Shown: positions 36,922-52,202 of the stretch, in pieces | Layout: each line of letters begins with the position of its first letter | How positions within the stretch are numbered: the first letter of the stretch is position 1 | From: Daphnia carinata | Taxonomy: Eukaryota; Arthropoda; Branchiopoda; Diplostraca; Daphniidae | DNA length: 64,000 nucleotides | Reading direction: 5' to 3' | NCBI RefSeq assembly: GCF_022539665.2 | Contig: NC_081331.1 | Location: 5,428,501-5,492,500, forward strand | The notes under the pieces: generated by a model | What the model was told of the DNA's origin: nothing | The model's database searches: none | The model's input: only the letters and a program-made list of their open reading frames with translations | Translations under genes and position numbers: made by a program

Positions 36922-37048
36922 GCTGACCGTCAAGGCTAAAAATCCCGAGGCCAGCACTGCAAATGGTTACGATGGTCATGACACACAAACCGACAGCACA
37001 CATCACCGGGGAGCTATTCGACACCAACTTCAACGTGGCAAATTCAAC
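36922..37048 (+). pseudogene. Relic of an amylase last exon (copy 2)
   Basis: Counterpart of the relic at 31590-31716, with the same one-base deletion, so the fragment died before the segmental duplication. Confidence 0.7.
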
Positions 37049-38305
37049 TTACTGCTATTTAACGGTGAATGGATGATACTTTGTCACGTAACTTTGTATG
37101 ACTAGTTTATTATGACGGTTGATTTAGTGTGCTTATGCATAGCGCTACGTCACCTGATGAAGCATTTTGACTCAGGTGTCCCTAATAGTTTTGAATCGAC
37201 TGGAGTAAACACTCAAATGTAAATATGCTTAGTTATGTGTGTCGAAGTTTGCATAGTTCACTCGACCTTGTTAAGTACGCGTGCGCTGCGTCTACGAATT
37301 TGAACCGGTTTCCTCCAATCTGTTTAACAAAGAATATTTTATCAACAATCGTCACGTACGAAGGACGCTTTGGAACAAAAAAAAAATGTAAACAAAGTGA
37401 AAACCACGTGCTGAAAACAAATGTTGGACTGTCTATTGGCCAACAGCCGACTTACACAAGTAAACATCGGAGCCTAAGGTAACGATGAACATTAATCTTA
37501 TATAAGCTGATGGTCCATTGATTTCGCCATTCGCGCTCCGTGGATTGCCCATTAACTTAACCATTCGTTTCCAAGGACCTTAAATGTGAATCATTTCAAA
37601 GGTCGCCCATGCGTTTTCACGAAATCATACCGAAATGTAGGTCAGTCTATTTTAGTTAAGTTTAGTGGTGATTACGGTTAGCTTTCCATGTCTTTACCGT
37701 ACTTTATTAGAATTGCTTTTAGGTCTGGCGTTGTCAGTTTAAGTGTTTTGAAATCGTGCGTCCAAACAAAACCGTTTAGCTCATCCCTATGCAAATACGT
37801 CGTGACCGTCAGCGTGTACCAGGAAGGTCACGATCAAGGCGATGCGTCATCACTTTAAATATTTCTGCGAGAGCAATAACTTCGATCGTCCTTGAGTTCC
37901 AAAATAACCAGTGCAGGTAGCTCACATTCCCAAAATTATGATCATTTTTCAGAAGGCAGGAAAGTGAAAGCTATAGACTATTTTAATAGATGACAAAAGA
38001 ACGATATCGAAGAGTGTCCTAAATATCACGTTAACTAAACTTGTCGGCGTTTGTCCATTGTTACACTTCGCACATTTTGTTATTCACCCATTGCATGTTT
38101 TGAGATTTTATTAGTTTTTTTTCAGTACAAAAAAGAAAAACAACAATATTTGAAAGAAGAATGCGCGTTTATGAAAACTGTTGATGATGAGTACGAAAAT
38201 CTATAAATAACATAACAGGAAACTCGTGCTGGCCATGGCAGATACTAACATTGAAAAAAAAGGCAAATTTTTGGAAAATTGAATTAATATTCCATTTCCC
38301 AAACA
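37049..38305. other. Non-coding duplicated flank
   Basis: Copy-2 equivalent of 31717-32977. No conserved reading frame is seen. Confidence 0.6.
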
Positions 38306-40273
<1,968 letters not shown>

Positions 40274-41987
40274 TGATCGTTTCGATGTGTAAACAAGTTA
40301 TTTGACTATATCAACCACAATCGATGGAAGTGCTACGTAGAGCGCAATGTCGATGGCGATTCGGCCGGAGCAGCGGCTCACGAGCGACTGAGTCGAGTGA
40401 TCGACCGAGAATGCCCAAATGGAAAGTGAACTGGCTAGTTGATTTTTTTTTTCTTTTTTTTTTTATCAAGGACTTGCGTTTGTTATGAACAGCGTGTATA
40501 GCGTAATAGATGAATACTGGTTAGTCTCGTGCACGTATGCTGTAGCAAGGTAGATGTCCTTGACTGCTTCAGCTCTGTTTGGCTTGTTGCCGTCTGCATC
40601 CAATGCGCCCGCTGGCTTATTCGTTCAGCAACTAGCGGATTCATTTTGCACACACACACACAAAAAAAAACCATTTTACACATTAACAAAAGAACATTGA
40701 TTAGATGACTGGTTATTTTCCTTTGTTTGTAATTACGAAAACAGGTTCGTCTTGCTGGTTGTCGTACGTCGCGATTGCGGTTCACAAAATTCAAGGTAGA
40801 AACTGTATACGCAATCCATATGGAAGAGCCTCAAAAGTATTTGGCAACTGCGTCCTGGAATTCATCGTCTTCCATTCGTCGAATGACGCTCAAAAACATA
40901 AATTTGCATGCGGTATATTCTTTGTTACATGGCTGCAGATGTTGCTGCAGTTATCCATCTTATCTGCTATTCACAATAAAGGGACGTTGCCCTCTCTCAC
41001 TGTATACATTTAGAGAGCTTCTTTATTATTTATGATGCCATATTTTTTTTAGTTAATGAAGTACTGTAGGCTATGGCAAAATATAGGGATAGAGGAATTA
41101 CGGTGTGTCTCTTATACGATTACTTTTACAAGTGAACAGACCGTAAAAGGAATTGCTTAACAATTGGACGCCAACGAACAGATTCGTTTTTGCGTTTTTG
41201 TTCTTTGCGGTTTCTTTTTTCGAGGGAAAGACATAGAGAAATGAAGGGAGTGAAGAAGAAAAAAAAACGATGCATGCAGCACTTTATTTCGTATGAGTCA
41301 CGCATCGGTAATGAGACGTCATTAGATGATTGTTCTCCTACTAAGTCACGATAGTGCGGTTCTCGCTTTTACTCTTGCGCTGTACAATACGCAAAAAAAA
41401 AGATGCAATCGAAATTAATTGGTTCGAAAGGTTGAGATGGTGTCAAAATAGCCAAAAGCGTTTTAACCTCCATACCGAGAAAAATAAAAGTGAGATTTTA
41501 GACTGATGCGATTGCCAGTGAGAGAGTTGAATGTTCGGTTGGAACCTTGGCCTTTATATTTGGCGCATTAAACGCGTGGATTACCGTGAAATTTGGCAAA
41601 CGATTCTAGATATGCAGAGCAACGGGATAACGTTGCTAAAAGAATCCCTGAGTGCGTTCCTATTGATATAAAGATAGTCAACAGCGTAAAGAAAAAAAAA
41701 AGGAAAACGTGCTTGGGGAACGTTTTTCCGAAAGCGAAAGGGCAAAAAACCTGTTTCTTCTCCGGCTACTCAGTTTGCTCATTATTCATTTGGAATTGTG
41801 ACAGACGTTCCCTTTTATGCGAATACGTGTTGGCTTGACAGTCATCGCCTGACGCAGCGTAATATTTTTTTTTCTATTTTTCTTTATTTGCTTTAACGAA
41901 CGAAATAGAGACGCACGTAAACTTGTGAGTGGCCACACGGAAATTAAACGGATTCTTATCAGCCACTAATGACGTGCGTCCTTTCAG
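40274..41987. other. Intergenic region
   Basis: Upstream of the divergent protease at 40273. Contains a poly-T stretch at 40442-40464 and a CA repeat at about 40651-40662. Open frames are short and unconvincing. Confidence 0.5.
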
Positions 41988-42168
41988 TTCTATCGAAAAT
42001 GATTCAGAGTTTCTATTGCGCAGAGAGTTCTATTGCGCCCTATATGGTGCGGAAGCAATGACGTTGCAGTCAATTGACGATTTCATCAACAGCTCTGTTA
42101 CCGATGAAGTTAGTCCGACTTTCAAGCAGGACATGAAAGAGGCTCAGCTGTTTGTCAACAAAGACTAA
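41988..42168 (+). CDS. Possible orphan terminal exon, unrecognised
   Basis: A good acceptor (CGTCCTTTCAG ending at 41987) precedes a 60-codon open stretch of protein-like composition (EFLLRREFYCALYGAEAM, then DDFINSSV and KEAQLFVNKD) ending in TAA at 42166-42168. No matching upstream exon with the right phase is found, and no initiating ATG precedes the acceptor in frame. It may be a 3' terminal exon, a decayed gene remnant, or chance. Confidence 0.25.
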
Positions 42169-42463
42169 AGGAATTGAGGTAAAACAACAATTTCAAGATA
42201 ACAATATTTATGCATTAAATCACAATGACAACTGACGCACGGAGGTATTTGAAAACAGGCTAATGAAAACAAGACAAAAAAAGATGTGACAATATAAGAT
42301 AACGCCCGAGTTAGTCCGATGAATAAACTGCCTGGATCCGGAATTGTGATGAGTCTCGTCCCACAAATATTAAACTGTATGCCTATGGGTGGCGCAAGAT
42401 CCAAACGCAAATGTAGAAACCCAAATCGATAAGCTCCGAAGTAGATTAAGAAGCATTGGATAC

Positions 42464-42471
42464 TTATAAAA
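42464..42471 (+). promoter_or_regulatory. TATA box of T1
   Basis: TTATAAAA lies 59 nt upstream of the T1 ATG, at the spacing shared by most genes of the trypsin array. Confidence 0.6.
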
Positions 42472-42522
42472 TGACAGTCGGTTCTCCATGTCAAGCAGAC
42501 AGTAAGACAAGACTTTTCCAAA

Positions 42523-43907
<1,385 letters not shown>

Positions 43908-44712
43908 ATACGAACGAGGCTGCATCCTCCCTGTAGCACTTATGTTTCTGTGGACAACATTTTTTTGAAGCGTGAAATTCTCTGCTTGTTAATATGAATA
44001 CAAACAATAATGATAGTTGCTTCATCTTCGTTGCTGGTCGATAAAGAATCAATCACCGTCACGTAGGAAAGTTTTCTTAGGTGATCGTTCAAAGCTATTC
44101 AATTATTTTCCTCGGAAACGGCGCGTATAATTGCTCCTTTAAATGATGTTGGGCTGAGAAACCAAGAAAATGTATTTCCATATTTTCGTTTTGTATGTTC
44201 GTTATGTTTGTTTGTCAATATTTTGGCTATTGATAACGGAAAAAATGGGACCGCGATAACCGCCTGATGAACGAACGTGAGTTTAGGGGCACCTCACAAA
44301 TCGAGGTCTTTTTAAACTTCACTTGAGATTGATACGATGGTGCATTTTATCACCGTATCATCCAGATAGTTTAAGCCCGTAAGCTACCACTCCGAATGAT
44401 AGACGTATCTTATACTGTATATTTTTTTAAAAATAGGTGAACAGATGTATAGCTTGCCCAACCCTCTTGAAACGCAAACATAACAAACTCACGAAATGCA
44501 AAAACTACCACAGGGGAACCGCCATCTGTCGCCTTACTGATCACAATTTCTGATCGCATTCGCCATGGTGTCTTTACTTCTTTTCATAACGAAAAACGTT
44601 CCCCTTCAACAAAACGCAACAGCCTCGTTTATTCAAATAAGCTGTAGGAACAAAGTACGCTTGAACTAAACGTAAAGATATCATTGCTGATAAAACGCCT
44701 GGTTACGTGCAC
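43908..44712. other. Intergenic, T1-T2
   Basis: Contains the T1 3' flank and the T2 promoter. No gene or relic exon is recognised. Confidence 0.5.
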
Positions 44713-44721
44713 ATATAAAAA
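44713..44721 (+). promoter_or_regulatory. TATA box of T2
   Basis: ATATAAAAA lies 72 nt upstream of the T2 ATG. Confidence 0.55.
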
Positions 44722-44784
44722 TATGATGAAAACGCAGCACGAAAAACAAGCCGGCGACAGTGTATACAGCTGATTTCAGCCAAG

Positions 44785-46347
44785 ATGAAGTACATCGTTC
44801 TAGTCACGCTATTTGCCTATGGATGGGGTAGGGTCATTATGCATTACAAGTAACAGGATTCCTAAGAATTCTTTATTAATAAAAAAAAAAACGTTAATCA
44901 CATGAAACCTACTTCTCCGACAGCTACAGTATATGATGCACTAACAAATATGTTCTTGTGACCTTATATCGTTACAGCTGCTGCACAAGGCAGAATTCTG
45001 CCTCGAATTCCAATGAAAGACATTATGGGCGGTTACAAGATCACATCGTCCGACAAAATCATCGGTGGAACTGAAGTTGTCCCCAATTCGTTGCCTTTCC
45101 AAGTCTCGATACAAAGAGGAAGCGCTGGTGTTTATACGCAATCATGTGGTGGATCCATTTTAAACGAAACCACCATTTTAACCGCCGCTCACTGCGTCGA
45201 TGGGTAAGTTTGGTCAAATAGGCAAAACAACAAAGTCATTTTTTTAAAGAATATAAATGGGCACATAATGCTCACTGTAGTTGATGCGAATCGAAACTCA
45301 CAGGGTCGCTAAACATTTCGTTTAAATATCCCCAGAGCCGTGGTGAGAGCTCTTCGCATTGTCGCTGGTGAGCACAGTTTGAGCGAAGAAAGCGGCCTCG
45401 AACAAAACAGGGACGTTCTAGTCTATTTAATGCATCCTCGCTACATTGCATCCACATGGGAAGATGATATTGCCCTTATTTTGGTAATACTAACATAGAT
45501 TTGGACATTTTCCTTTCTCTTCCATTCCGTTGAACCAAATCACCAATGATGGAATTCTTCATGCTCTTCGCTATTCTGACTAGTGCAGTAACCAACAAGG
45601 AGATTTTATGAATATAATTGATTGTGTCTTTTAATTGAAAGTTAACCGAGCCGTTGGATCTGAGCGTTCCGTCTGCCAAGCCGATTAACCTACCACCTCC
45701 TACGGCTGAATATGATCCTCCCGCTGGAACCATTTTCACCGTCTCAGGATGGGGAACTACCAGAGTAAGCTGTTTTGTATTTGAGCCATTGTAAACTGTA
45801 TTATTGCACCCATTTACATGTACGTCCATCAACGAATGATTTTCACAAATGATATAGTACGGAGCTCTTTTCGTCTCCGACGTTCTTCTGAGTGTTGACG
45901 TCCCTGTTGTTGCTGACGTCGATTGTGATGCTTATTACGGAGGTACACCTGCGGAGCCCCAAGTTTATCCTTCCATGCTTTGCGCTGGAAATACAACTAA
46001 TGGTAATGTTATGATTGTGTTGCTAAGGCTGGCATACAATCAGACTTTAATGAAACTATGTTCATTGAATTACATTTATTGTTTTGAACTGGGCGCCATA
46101 GGTGGCATGGATGCATGTCAAGGTGATTCCGGAGGCCCACTCTTTACCGGAACTGGCGAAACAGCCGCCCAGCACGGCATTGTCTCGTGGGGACGTAGTT
46201 GCGCTGAACCCCAATGGCCAGGTAGTTATTTGTCATTGCTTATTAGAATGCATGTCATCGATAGTTTTCCTTCCCGTTTCTCTTTTTGCAGGTGTTTACA
46301 CCCAGGTGTCATACTTCATCGAATGGATCGCACTCGTCATGCAATAA
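44785..46347 (+). CDS. Trypsin-like protease T2
   Basis: Seven exons: 44785-44827, 44978-45203, 45336-45483, 45642-45764, 45858-46002, 46102-46221 and 46292-46347; 286 residues. Signal peptide MKYIVLVTLFAYGWG; activation before IIGG (after Lys) in place of IVGG. Triad His in TAAHC, Asp in EDDIALIL and Ser in [12 protein letters not shown], with Asp189 kept. It diverges from the core family in the activation peptide, in the 70s loop ([14 protein letters not shown]) and in the C-terminus (FIEWIALVMQ). It lacks the extra introns of T1, T4, T5, T6 and T9. Confidence 0.92.
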
Positions 46348-46969
46348 TTTGTTGCAATTCGTGTTACCTTTTCTCTGTTGCGTACCTAAACTTGTATTGG
46401 TGTTACATAATCACGTTATAATTCCATGTGGGTGGCAATAGAAGCATATGTATAAGTGAAATTATATAACACTAAAATTTCGAAGTAGCAACGTTTAGAC
46501 TTGAAAAAAACTGTAGGGATTTAGAATCAAGATTACGCTTACGTGTCTGTCATAGAGTATTAACAAATCGACCTTTGAATTAGATTCTAACTGGTAGCTC
46601 TCGAAATGGATAATATCGCTTTTTGTTTAGAAAAACAAAAAAATCGACCTCTGATTTCGATAGCTTACCCAACCATGTTGGGTAAGCTCCCTAACTTACG
46701 CAAGCAAAATTGCGCTTGAAATGTATGATGAGTGAAACGAGAGATGATATGCGCAAAGCGTCGCCTCGCTCATGGTTTAATATTTTCGAGTGTAGAAGAC
46801 TACCAGTTGTTACACAATAGCCTTTCAATTGACGAGAGCCAATCATGTCAAATCGCCCTCATACTCACCTTTTTGTCTATGATAACAAACTTCAATCTGT
46901 TTGGAAGAGTGCAGATGCTGAAACCAGGGACTTTGTAACAACACTTGTCAGTAACTGCAACTAGTTAAG
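46348..46969. other. Intergenic, T2-T3
   Basis: No gene seen. There is no TATA box at the expected place before T3; an initiator-like TCAGT occurs at about 46949. Confidence 0.5.
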
Positions 46970-48335
46970 ATGAAGTTAGTCCTTTTCGCTACCCTTCTAG
47001 CCTGCTCTTACGGTAAGTCCCTCACTTCTTACTACTTACTTTTACAAGTTTCAAAATGTCTCTTTTCTGAAGAAAATTATTGATTCTGTTTTGCTGTCGT
47101 GATTACAGCCGCTCCTCAGCGGATGCCACGGCTGCCGCTGGATGTAATCTTAAAAGGTCGGATGCAAAGACCATTCTCTTTTGGTAGGATTCTCGGTGGA
47201 ACTGAAGTGGCCCCCAACTCGTTGCCCTTTCAAGTTTCATTGCAGCGACGAGGTGTCAACGGTATTTACTCACAAGTGGGCGGTGGATCTATCCTAGATG
47301 AAACCACAATTCTGAACGCTGCTCATGGGGTTGTCGGGTAATCGGCAGTTGAAAACAAAGAAGATAATGCGATTTGATTATTGGATTACTCTTATGCAGA
47401 ATCATGAGCTTTGCCGATTTCCGTATTGTTGCCGGTGAGCACAGTCTGTCCGTCGATAGCGGCCTCGAACAGATTCGCCAAGTGTCGGCCATTCTACCAC
47501 ACCCTGGGTTTGATGATATCACTTATGAAGATGACATATCCCTTATTTTCGTAGGTTTAATTATCTTAATACTTTTACGCTTAATGTCTTTCGCAACTGC
47601 TAGGGCTGTCTTTAGTGATCTGTAGTTAAATACCAATGGGTGTGTTCGATAATATTTTCAGCTGGCCGAGCCTCTGGACCTCACTGTTGCCTCTGCCAAG
47701 CCAGTCACCTTACCACCCCCAACTTCTGAATTAGACCCTCCTGCTGGTTTAATGGTTACCGTTTCTGGGTGGGGAACTACGACAGTACGAGTTCGCATTA
47801 TATAACATTTCATCACATTCAGAATAAATTCAGACTTGGTTTCTAAAGGCTGATGGAAGTATTTCGGACGTCCTTCGCAGCGTTGATGTTCCAGTCATTC
47901 CCGACACTGATTGCGATCTTGCTTACGGTGGAAATGAAAATTACATCGCTGTCTTTCCTTCCATGATGTGCGCCGGTGAAACAGTCAATAGTAATATCTG
48001 TAGCAACACGAAATAGATAACTCATCCGCAAGTGTTTCATCCCCATTTCTTTTTACATCTCGCTATAGGTCGTATTAACTATTGCCCAGGTGATTCTGGA
48101 GGACCACTTTTCACTGGAACCGGTGCTGATGCTGTTCAACACGGAATCATTTCATGGGGACAGGCTTGCACTTACTCCCAATTCCCAGGTAAAATGTTTA
48201 TAATCACCGAAACTGAACGTGTTTCTTTTGGAATATAACTTTCATAACATCTGATATGGTTGTAATTCGCTTTTTCCAGGTGTTTACACTCAAGTCTCTT
48301 ACTACCTCGACTGGATTGCCGCTAACAGACGCTAA
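46970..48335 (+). CDS. Divergent trypsin homologue T3
   Basis: Seven exons: 46970-47012, 47109-47337, 47400-47550, 47662-47784, 47849-47990, 48069-48188 and 48280-48335; 287 residues. All splice sites and the frame are intact. Signal peptide MKLVLFATLLACSYA; activation before ILGG (after Arg). The catalytic His87, the Asp in EDDISLIF and Ser239 (GDSGGP) are kept, but both cysteines of the conserved histidine-loop disulfide are Gly (SQVGGGS at residue 72, AAHGVVG at residue 88). The S1 determinant is Asn233 where paralogues have Asp, and the segment reads RINYCPGDSGG instead of [11 protein letters not shown]. The other two disulfides appear intact. It may be a neofunctionalised protease, an inactive homologue, or a gene early in decay. 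Confidence 0.9.
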
Positions 48336-49352
48336 ACCTGTTGTGTATTCCATACATTTTGCCTGAATACAAAAGTCTGCTAATTCTGAATTACTCATTT
48401 AAAACAAAAATGTATGATGCTTTTTTATTAACTGGCTTATGAGGAAATGAGTGACGGACCTATAGTTGTAACGTTATGTTGGTCGAATGTCCGTGGGAAC
48501 AAACAATGGTACAAAATTAGGATTGTATGTCAGGCGTTAAACTGAAACAAATCGTCCTTTGAACGATACGTTAAACTCGGTGACCGTATGTGATTTTTCA
48601 TGAGTTTTTTTTTTGTATTCAGTTGTTTACCAAGTGACTGATGACGGATGGGGACTCGTGGCGGATCCAATGCTCTGTCCAAAGGTCTGCTCAAGACCTG
48701 TCGAAAACAAATCATCTCCTGATAGGTTATCACTACCTTGTTAGAGCAATAGGTATCATAACATGTCGTTAGAAGACGGATGTGTATAAAAAGATAATGA
48801 GATAAACAACAACAAACATTGAAAAGTGTACCAATACACACAGCTCTTTTCCATTGTACAGAAAACGAATAATTTTTTTAGGTGAGCATACTTTTAGAAA
48901 TGTTTATATAAAAATGCCTGCATAAAACCATGGGTTTTTTTTTACAAACCGTCTAGATAATTCTGAAACTCTTTCTACAAAAACATTGCACCCAACAAAT
49001 GCTGGTAGTAGCGTTATATTGGCAATGGCATGTATAAGTAACTTGAATGCTATATCGAATGTTTATATAGAATACAGCAATTAATTTCTATCCAATATTG
49101 GATTGATGTTATAGACCTGCACGACAACATTCCAAACCATAGGGCTGAGTAGAGGCATGAACTCAGTGTATCAGTTAATAAAAACTTAAGTTAATATCAA
49201 AGACAAACAATGAATCGATCTGTAAACTAAAAAATGGGATGGTTTAAAAATGGATCTATTTGTAAATAAGGCATTGGAGATAGAACAAATCATATGAAGA
49301 CGCAAACCCACTGTCCGTCGTGTCCCCGATAACAATCGAAATTACCGAGGGG
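48336..49352. other. Intergenic, T3-T4
   Basis: No gene or recognisable exon remnant. Confidence 0.5.
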
Positions 49353-49360
49353 TATAAATA
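49353..49360 (+). promoter_or_regulatory. TATA box of T4
   Basis: TATAAATA lies 59 nt upstream of the T4 ATG. Confidence 0.7.
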
Positions 49361-49411
49361 TGGAAACACGCTTCGGAGACCAGCACTCGTCCATTGCTCC
49401 TGCCAGCCAAG

Positions 49412-50973
49412 ATGAAGTTCATTATTCTAGCCACTCTCCTCGCCTGCGCCTGGGGTAAGTTGAAACAAAAACCTATTCCTTGGAAATCATTAAATTCATT
49501 TCTCTCCCTTTGTATTCACAAACCAATGTATTGATCTATATTTAAATGCAGCTGCTCCCCAGCGCATGGTTATGCCCCGTCTACCGGCTTCGGTCATCAT
49601 GAAGGGCAAATACCAGCTGATCCCGGAGAACAAGATCGTCGGTGGAGCTGAAGTCGTCCCCAACTCACTTCCCTTCCAGATTTCCCTCCAGCGTAGAAGC
49701 CTTTCCGGTTCCTACTCGCAGTCGTGCGGTGGATCCATCCTTGACGAGCTTACCATCCTTGATGCAGCTCACTGCATTGATGGGTAGGCAATGAAACTAG
49801 ACCTCATGTTTATCTTCCTGGTACTTGCCGACAGGTTTTAGCAGGGATTTTAGCTTTACCTGTTTTACACTAAATCATCGATGATGCTGTTTGGGTTTTA
49901 TGTGGAGGCTAATGAACTTGTGTAACATTGCAGAGCCAACATCGCCAACTTGCGTATCGTCGCCGGTGAACACAGCCTGTCCGTTGAAAGCGGTCTTGAG
50001 CAGAACCGACTCATTTCTCGCACTGCCACTCACCCCCGCTACAACAGCGCTACATACGAGGATGACATCTCCCTGATTTTCGTAAACGCTTCTTTCTATT
50101 TAATTTATTCGTACAAAGATTGACGATTAACGAGTGTATGTTTTCTTTAATGCTGACTAACGAAAGTAATTGTTCTAAACTGTTTTACAGTTGGATGCTC
50201 CATTGGACTTGAGCGTTCCATCTGCCAAGCCCATTGCTCTGCCACCACCTACCAGCGAATTGGATCCTCCTGCTGGACTCATCATCACCGTTTCCGGATG
50301 GGGAACCACTAGCGTGAGTACATGAATCACGATGCTTGTGTAGTTCATTATCAATATTTATTTTGGCCAATTTCTTTTCTTATTCCATGTCATCTACCGT
50401 AGTCCGGTGGAAGCATTTCTGACGTCCTTCGCAGTGTTGATATTCCCGTTGTCTCTGACGCTGATTGCGACGTTGCTTATGGAGGTAAAGATATTTATTT
50501 TTTAGGTTTTTTTTTTTATTTTCCCCTGTGAATTCATAATTTTTTTTTAAAATTTAGGCACTGCTTCCTCTCCCTCTGTCTTCCCATCCATGATGTGCGC
50601 TGGTGACACCACCAACGGTAATACCAACTTCCTGTCAAGTTGATAGGCTACGTAGTTACAGCAACTTGAAGGGGGAGGAATTACAAAACCTTTCTTTATC
50701 GATGCCAATAGGTGGAATCGATTCTTGCCAAGGTGATTCCGGCGGTCCCCTCTTCACTGGCACCGGTGAGGCAGCAGTTCAACACGGTATCGTCTCCTGG
50801 GGTCAGGGATGCGCTTTTGCCCGATTCCCAGGTAAAAACTCATTTCGATTTTTCTTCTGCAACTATCCTTTTCCTTTGGGTTACTCTTAACTTAATTGCT
50901 TTCTTAAATTCGCGTAGGTGTTTACACCCAGGTTTCTTATTTCCTTGACTGGATCGCCGCTGCCCGAGGTTAA
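49412..50973 (+). CDS. Trypsin-like protease T4
   Basis: Eight exons: 49412-49454, 49552-49783, 49934-50081, 50191-50313, 50403-50484, 50558-50617, 50712-50831 and 50918-50973; 287 residues. Signal peptide [15 protein letters not shown], an activation peptide with the family motif [15 protein letters not shown], then IVGG at residue 44. Triad His89, Asp136 and Ser239, with Asp233 at the S1 base: trypsin specificity. Three cysteine pairs are expected. An extra T-rich intron (50485-50557) after DVAYGG is shared in position with T9 only. The codon pattern and motifs place it in the core of the array with T5 and T6. Confidence 0.94.
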
Positions 50974-52142
50974 AGAAAACGACTCTATGTTTAAAAAACT
51001 TAACATCAAAACACCGTCGTCTCTCCATAATTCTAGTTTTGAATGACTGTTTTTCTTGTTTCTTGCGAAGAAAGTATTCGTTGGAACGTTGCCTTGGTCG
51101 GACGAAATAAACATGCAAAAACCACGTACGGACATCTGTCTAAGTATGTCAACAACCGTTTGGCATATGGCATTACTCATGAAAATAACAGGTTGCTTAA
51201 GCTTGGTACAACATCGTGAACGCAAGTGATAAGGACTGATGCATCAAACTACATGTTTTAAACGAAGTGAATTCTAAAAAAAAAAACTTAAAGCCCACGG
51301 TTTACATCCATTAGCTCTTAACGCTTAAGGAAGCCTTCAATCGTGCTAAAAAATTAGTTTTTAGTTTAACAAATTCTTTAAAGAATATTGTGCATATTAC
51401 TTAAGAGTCTTCTAGAAAAAGCTACAACAGCTTCAGCATTCTATTTCAATCCATAAGCTCTTATCATTAGTGGGGACATGAAAACATCCCACTGGCTTTC
51501 GTGCGCAATTTTCAATACATTGGCATCAGGATCTAAAAAAAAAACGACCACGTAATATCGAATATTTTCTGGCATATGCGCGATCGCAAAATCCGAATTA
51601 GTAACCGTAAAAGTATCAGAACATAAGGATCATTTGATAAGAAACTAAAAATCACCATACGTGGCAGCGTTTCACTCAACGAGAGATTAACCATGACAGT
51701 AAAAGACGTTTTGATTGACACGCTATATCGTATGGGATACTTGGTGAACCGATGAAGCAACCGTACAGAAGTGTGTAAACAAATCTAGGTCGAAATTGTC
51801 TTATCATCGTAAACGCATGATTATGCGTGACACATTGTATAAACCCAGAGAAAACCCAATTAAAGTTTAAGATGTTCAGTTGGTAATCATTCGGCATAAA
51901 AAATTTTTTAATGCTACACACAATGGCGAATAATCAAAGCTTTAATAGCGTATTCAGTGGACAACATAAAAAGCAGTGCAAAGGAAAATGCACGATAATG
52001 CCGCACCGAACAGAGTCGAAATAGATTTCAAATGACGCAAGGACGCCTCTGATATAAAGAGTGACAAATCAAAGTTTACCAGCAAGAAGGACACGTTAAC
52101 GTCACGAGATTCATGCGATAAGGAACAGGATGCCACAAAAAG
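50974..52142. other. Intergenic, T4-T5
   Basis: Largest gap in the array. An AATAAA at 51106-51111, about 135 nt after the T4 stop, is a likely poly-A signal. No other gene is seen. Confidence 0.5.
51106..51111 (+). terminator. T4 polyadenylation signal
   Basis: AATAAA about 135 nt downstream of the stop codon. Confidence 0.5.
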
Positions 52143-52150
52143 TATAAATG
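52143..52150 (+). promoter_or_regulatory. TATA box and initiator of T5
   Basis: TATAAATG lies 60 nt upstream of the ATG. An arthropod-type initiator TCAGTC follows about 34 nt downstream (near 52177). Confidence 0.7.
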
Positions 52151-52202
52151 CCAATGGTGGTCGAGGTGAATATTCGTCAGTCCGCAACTGTTACAATCCA
52201 AG

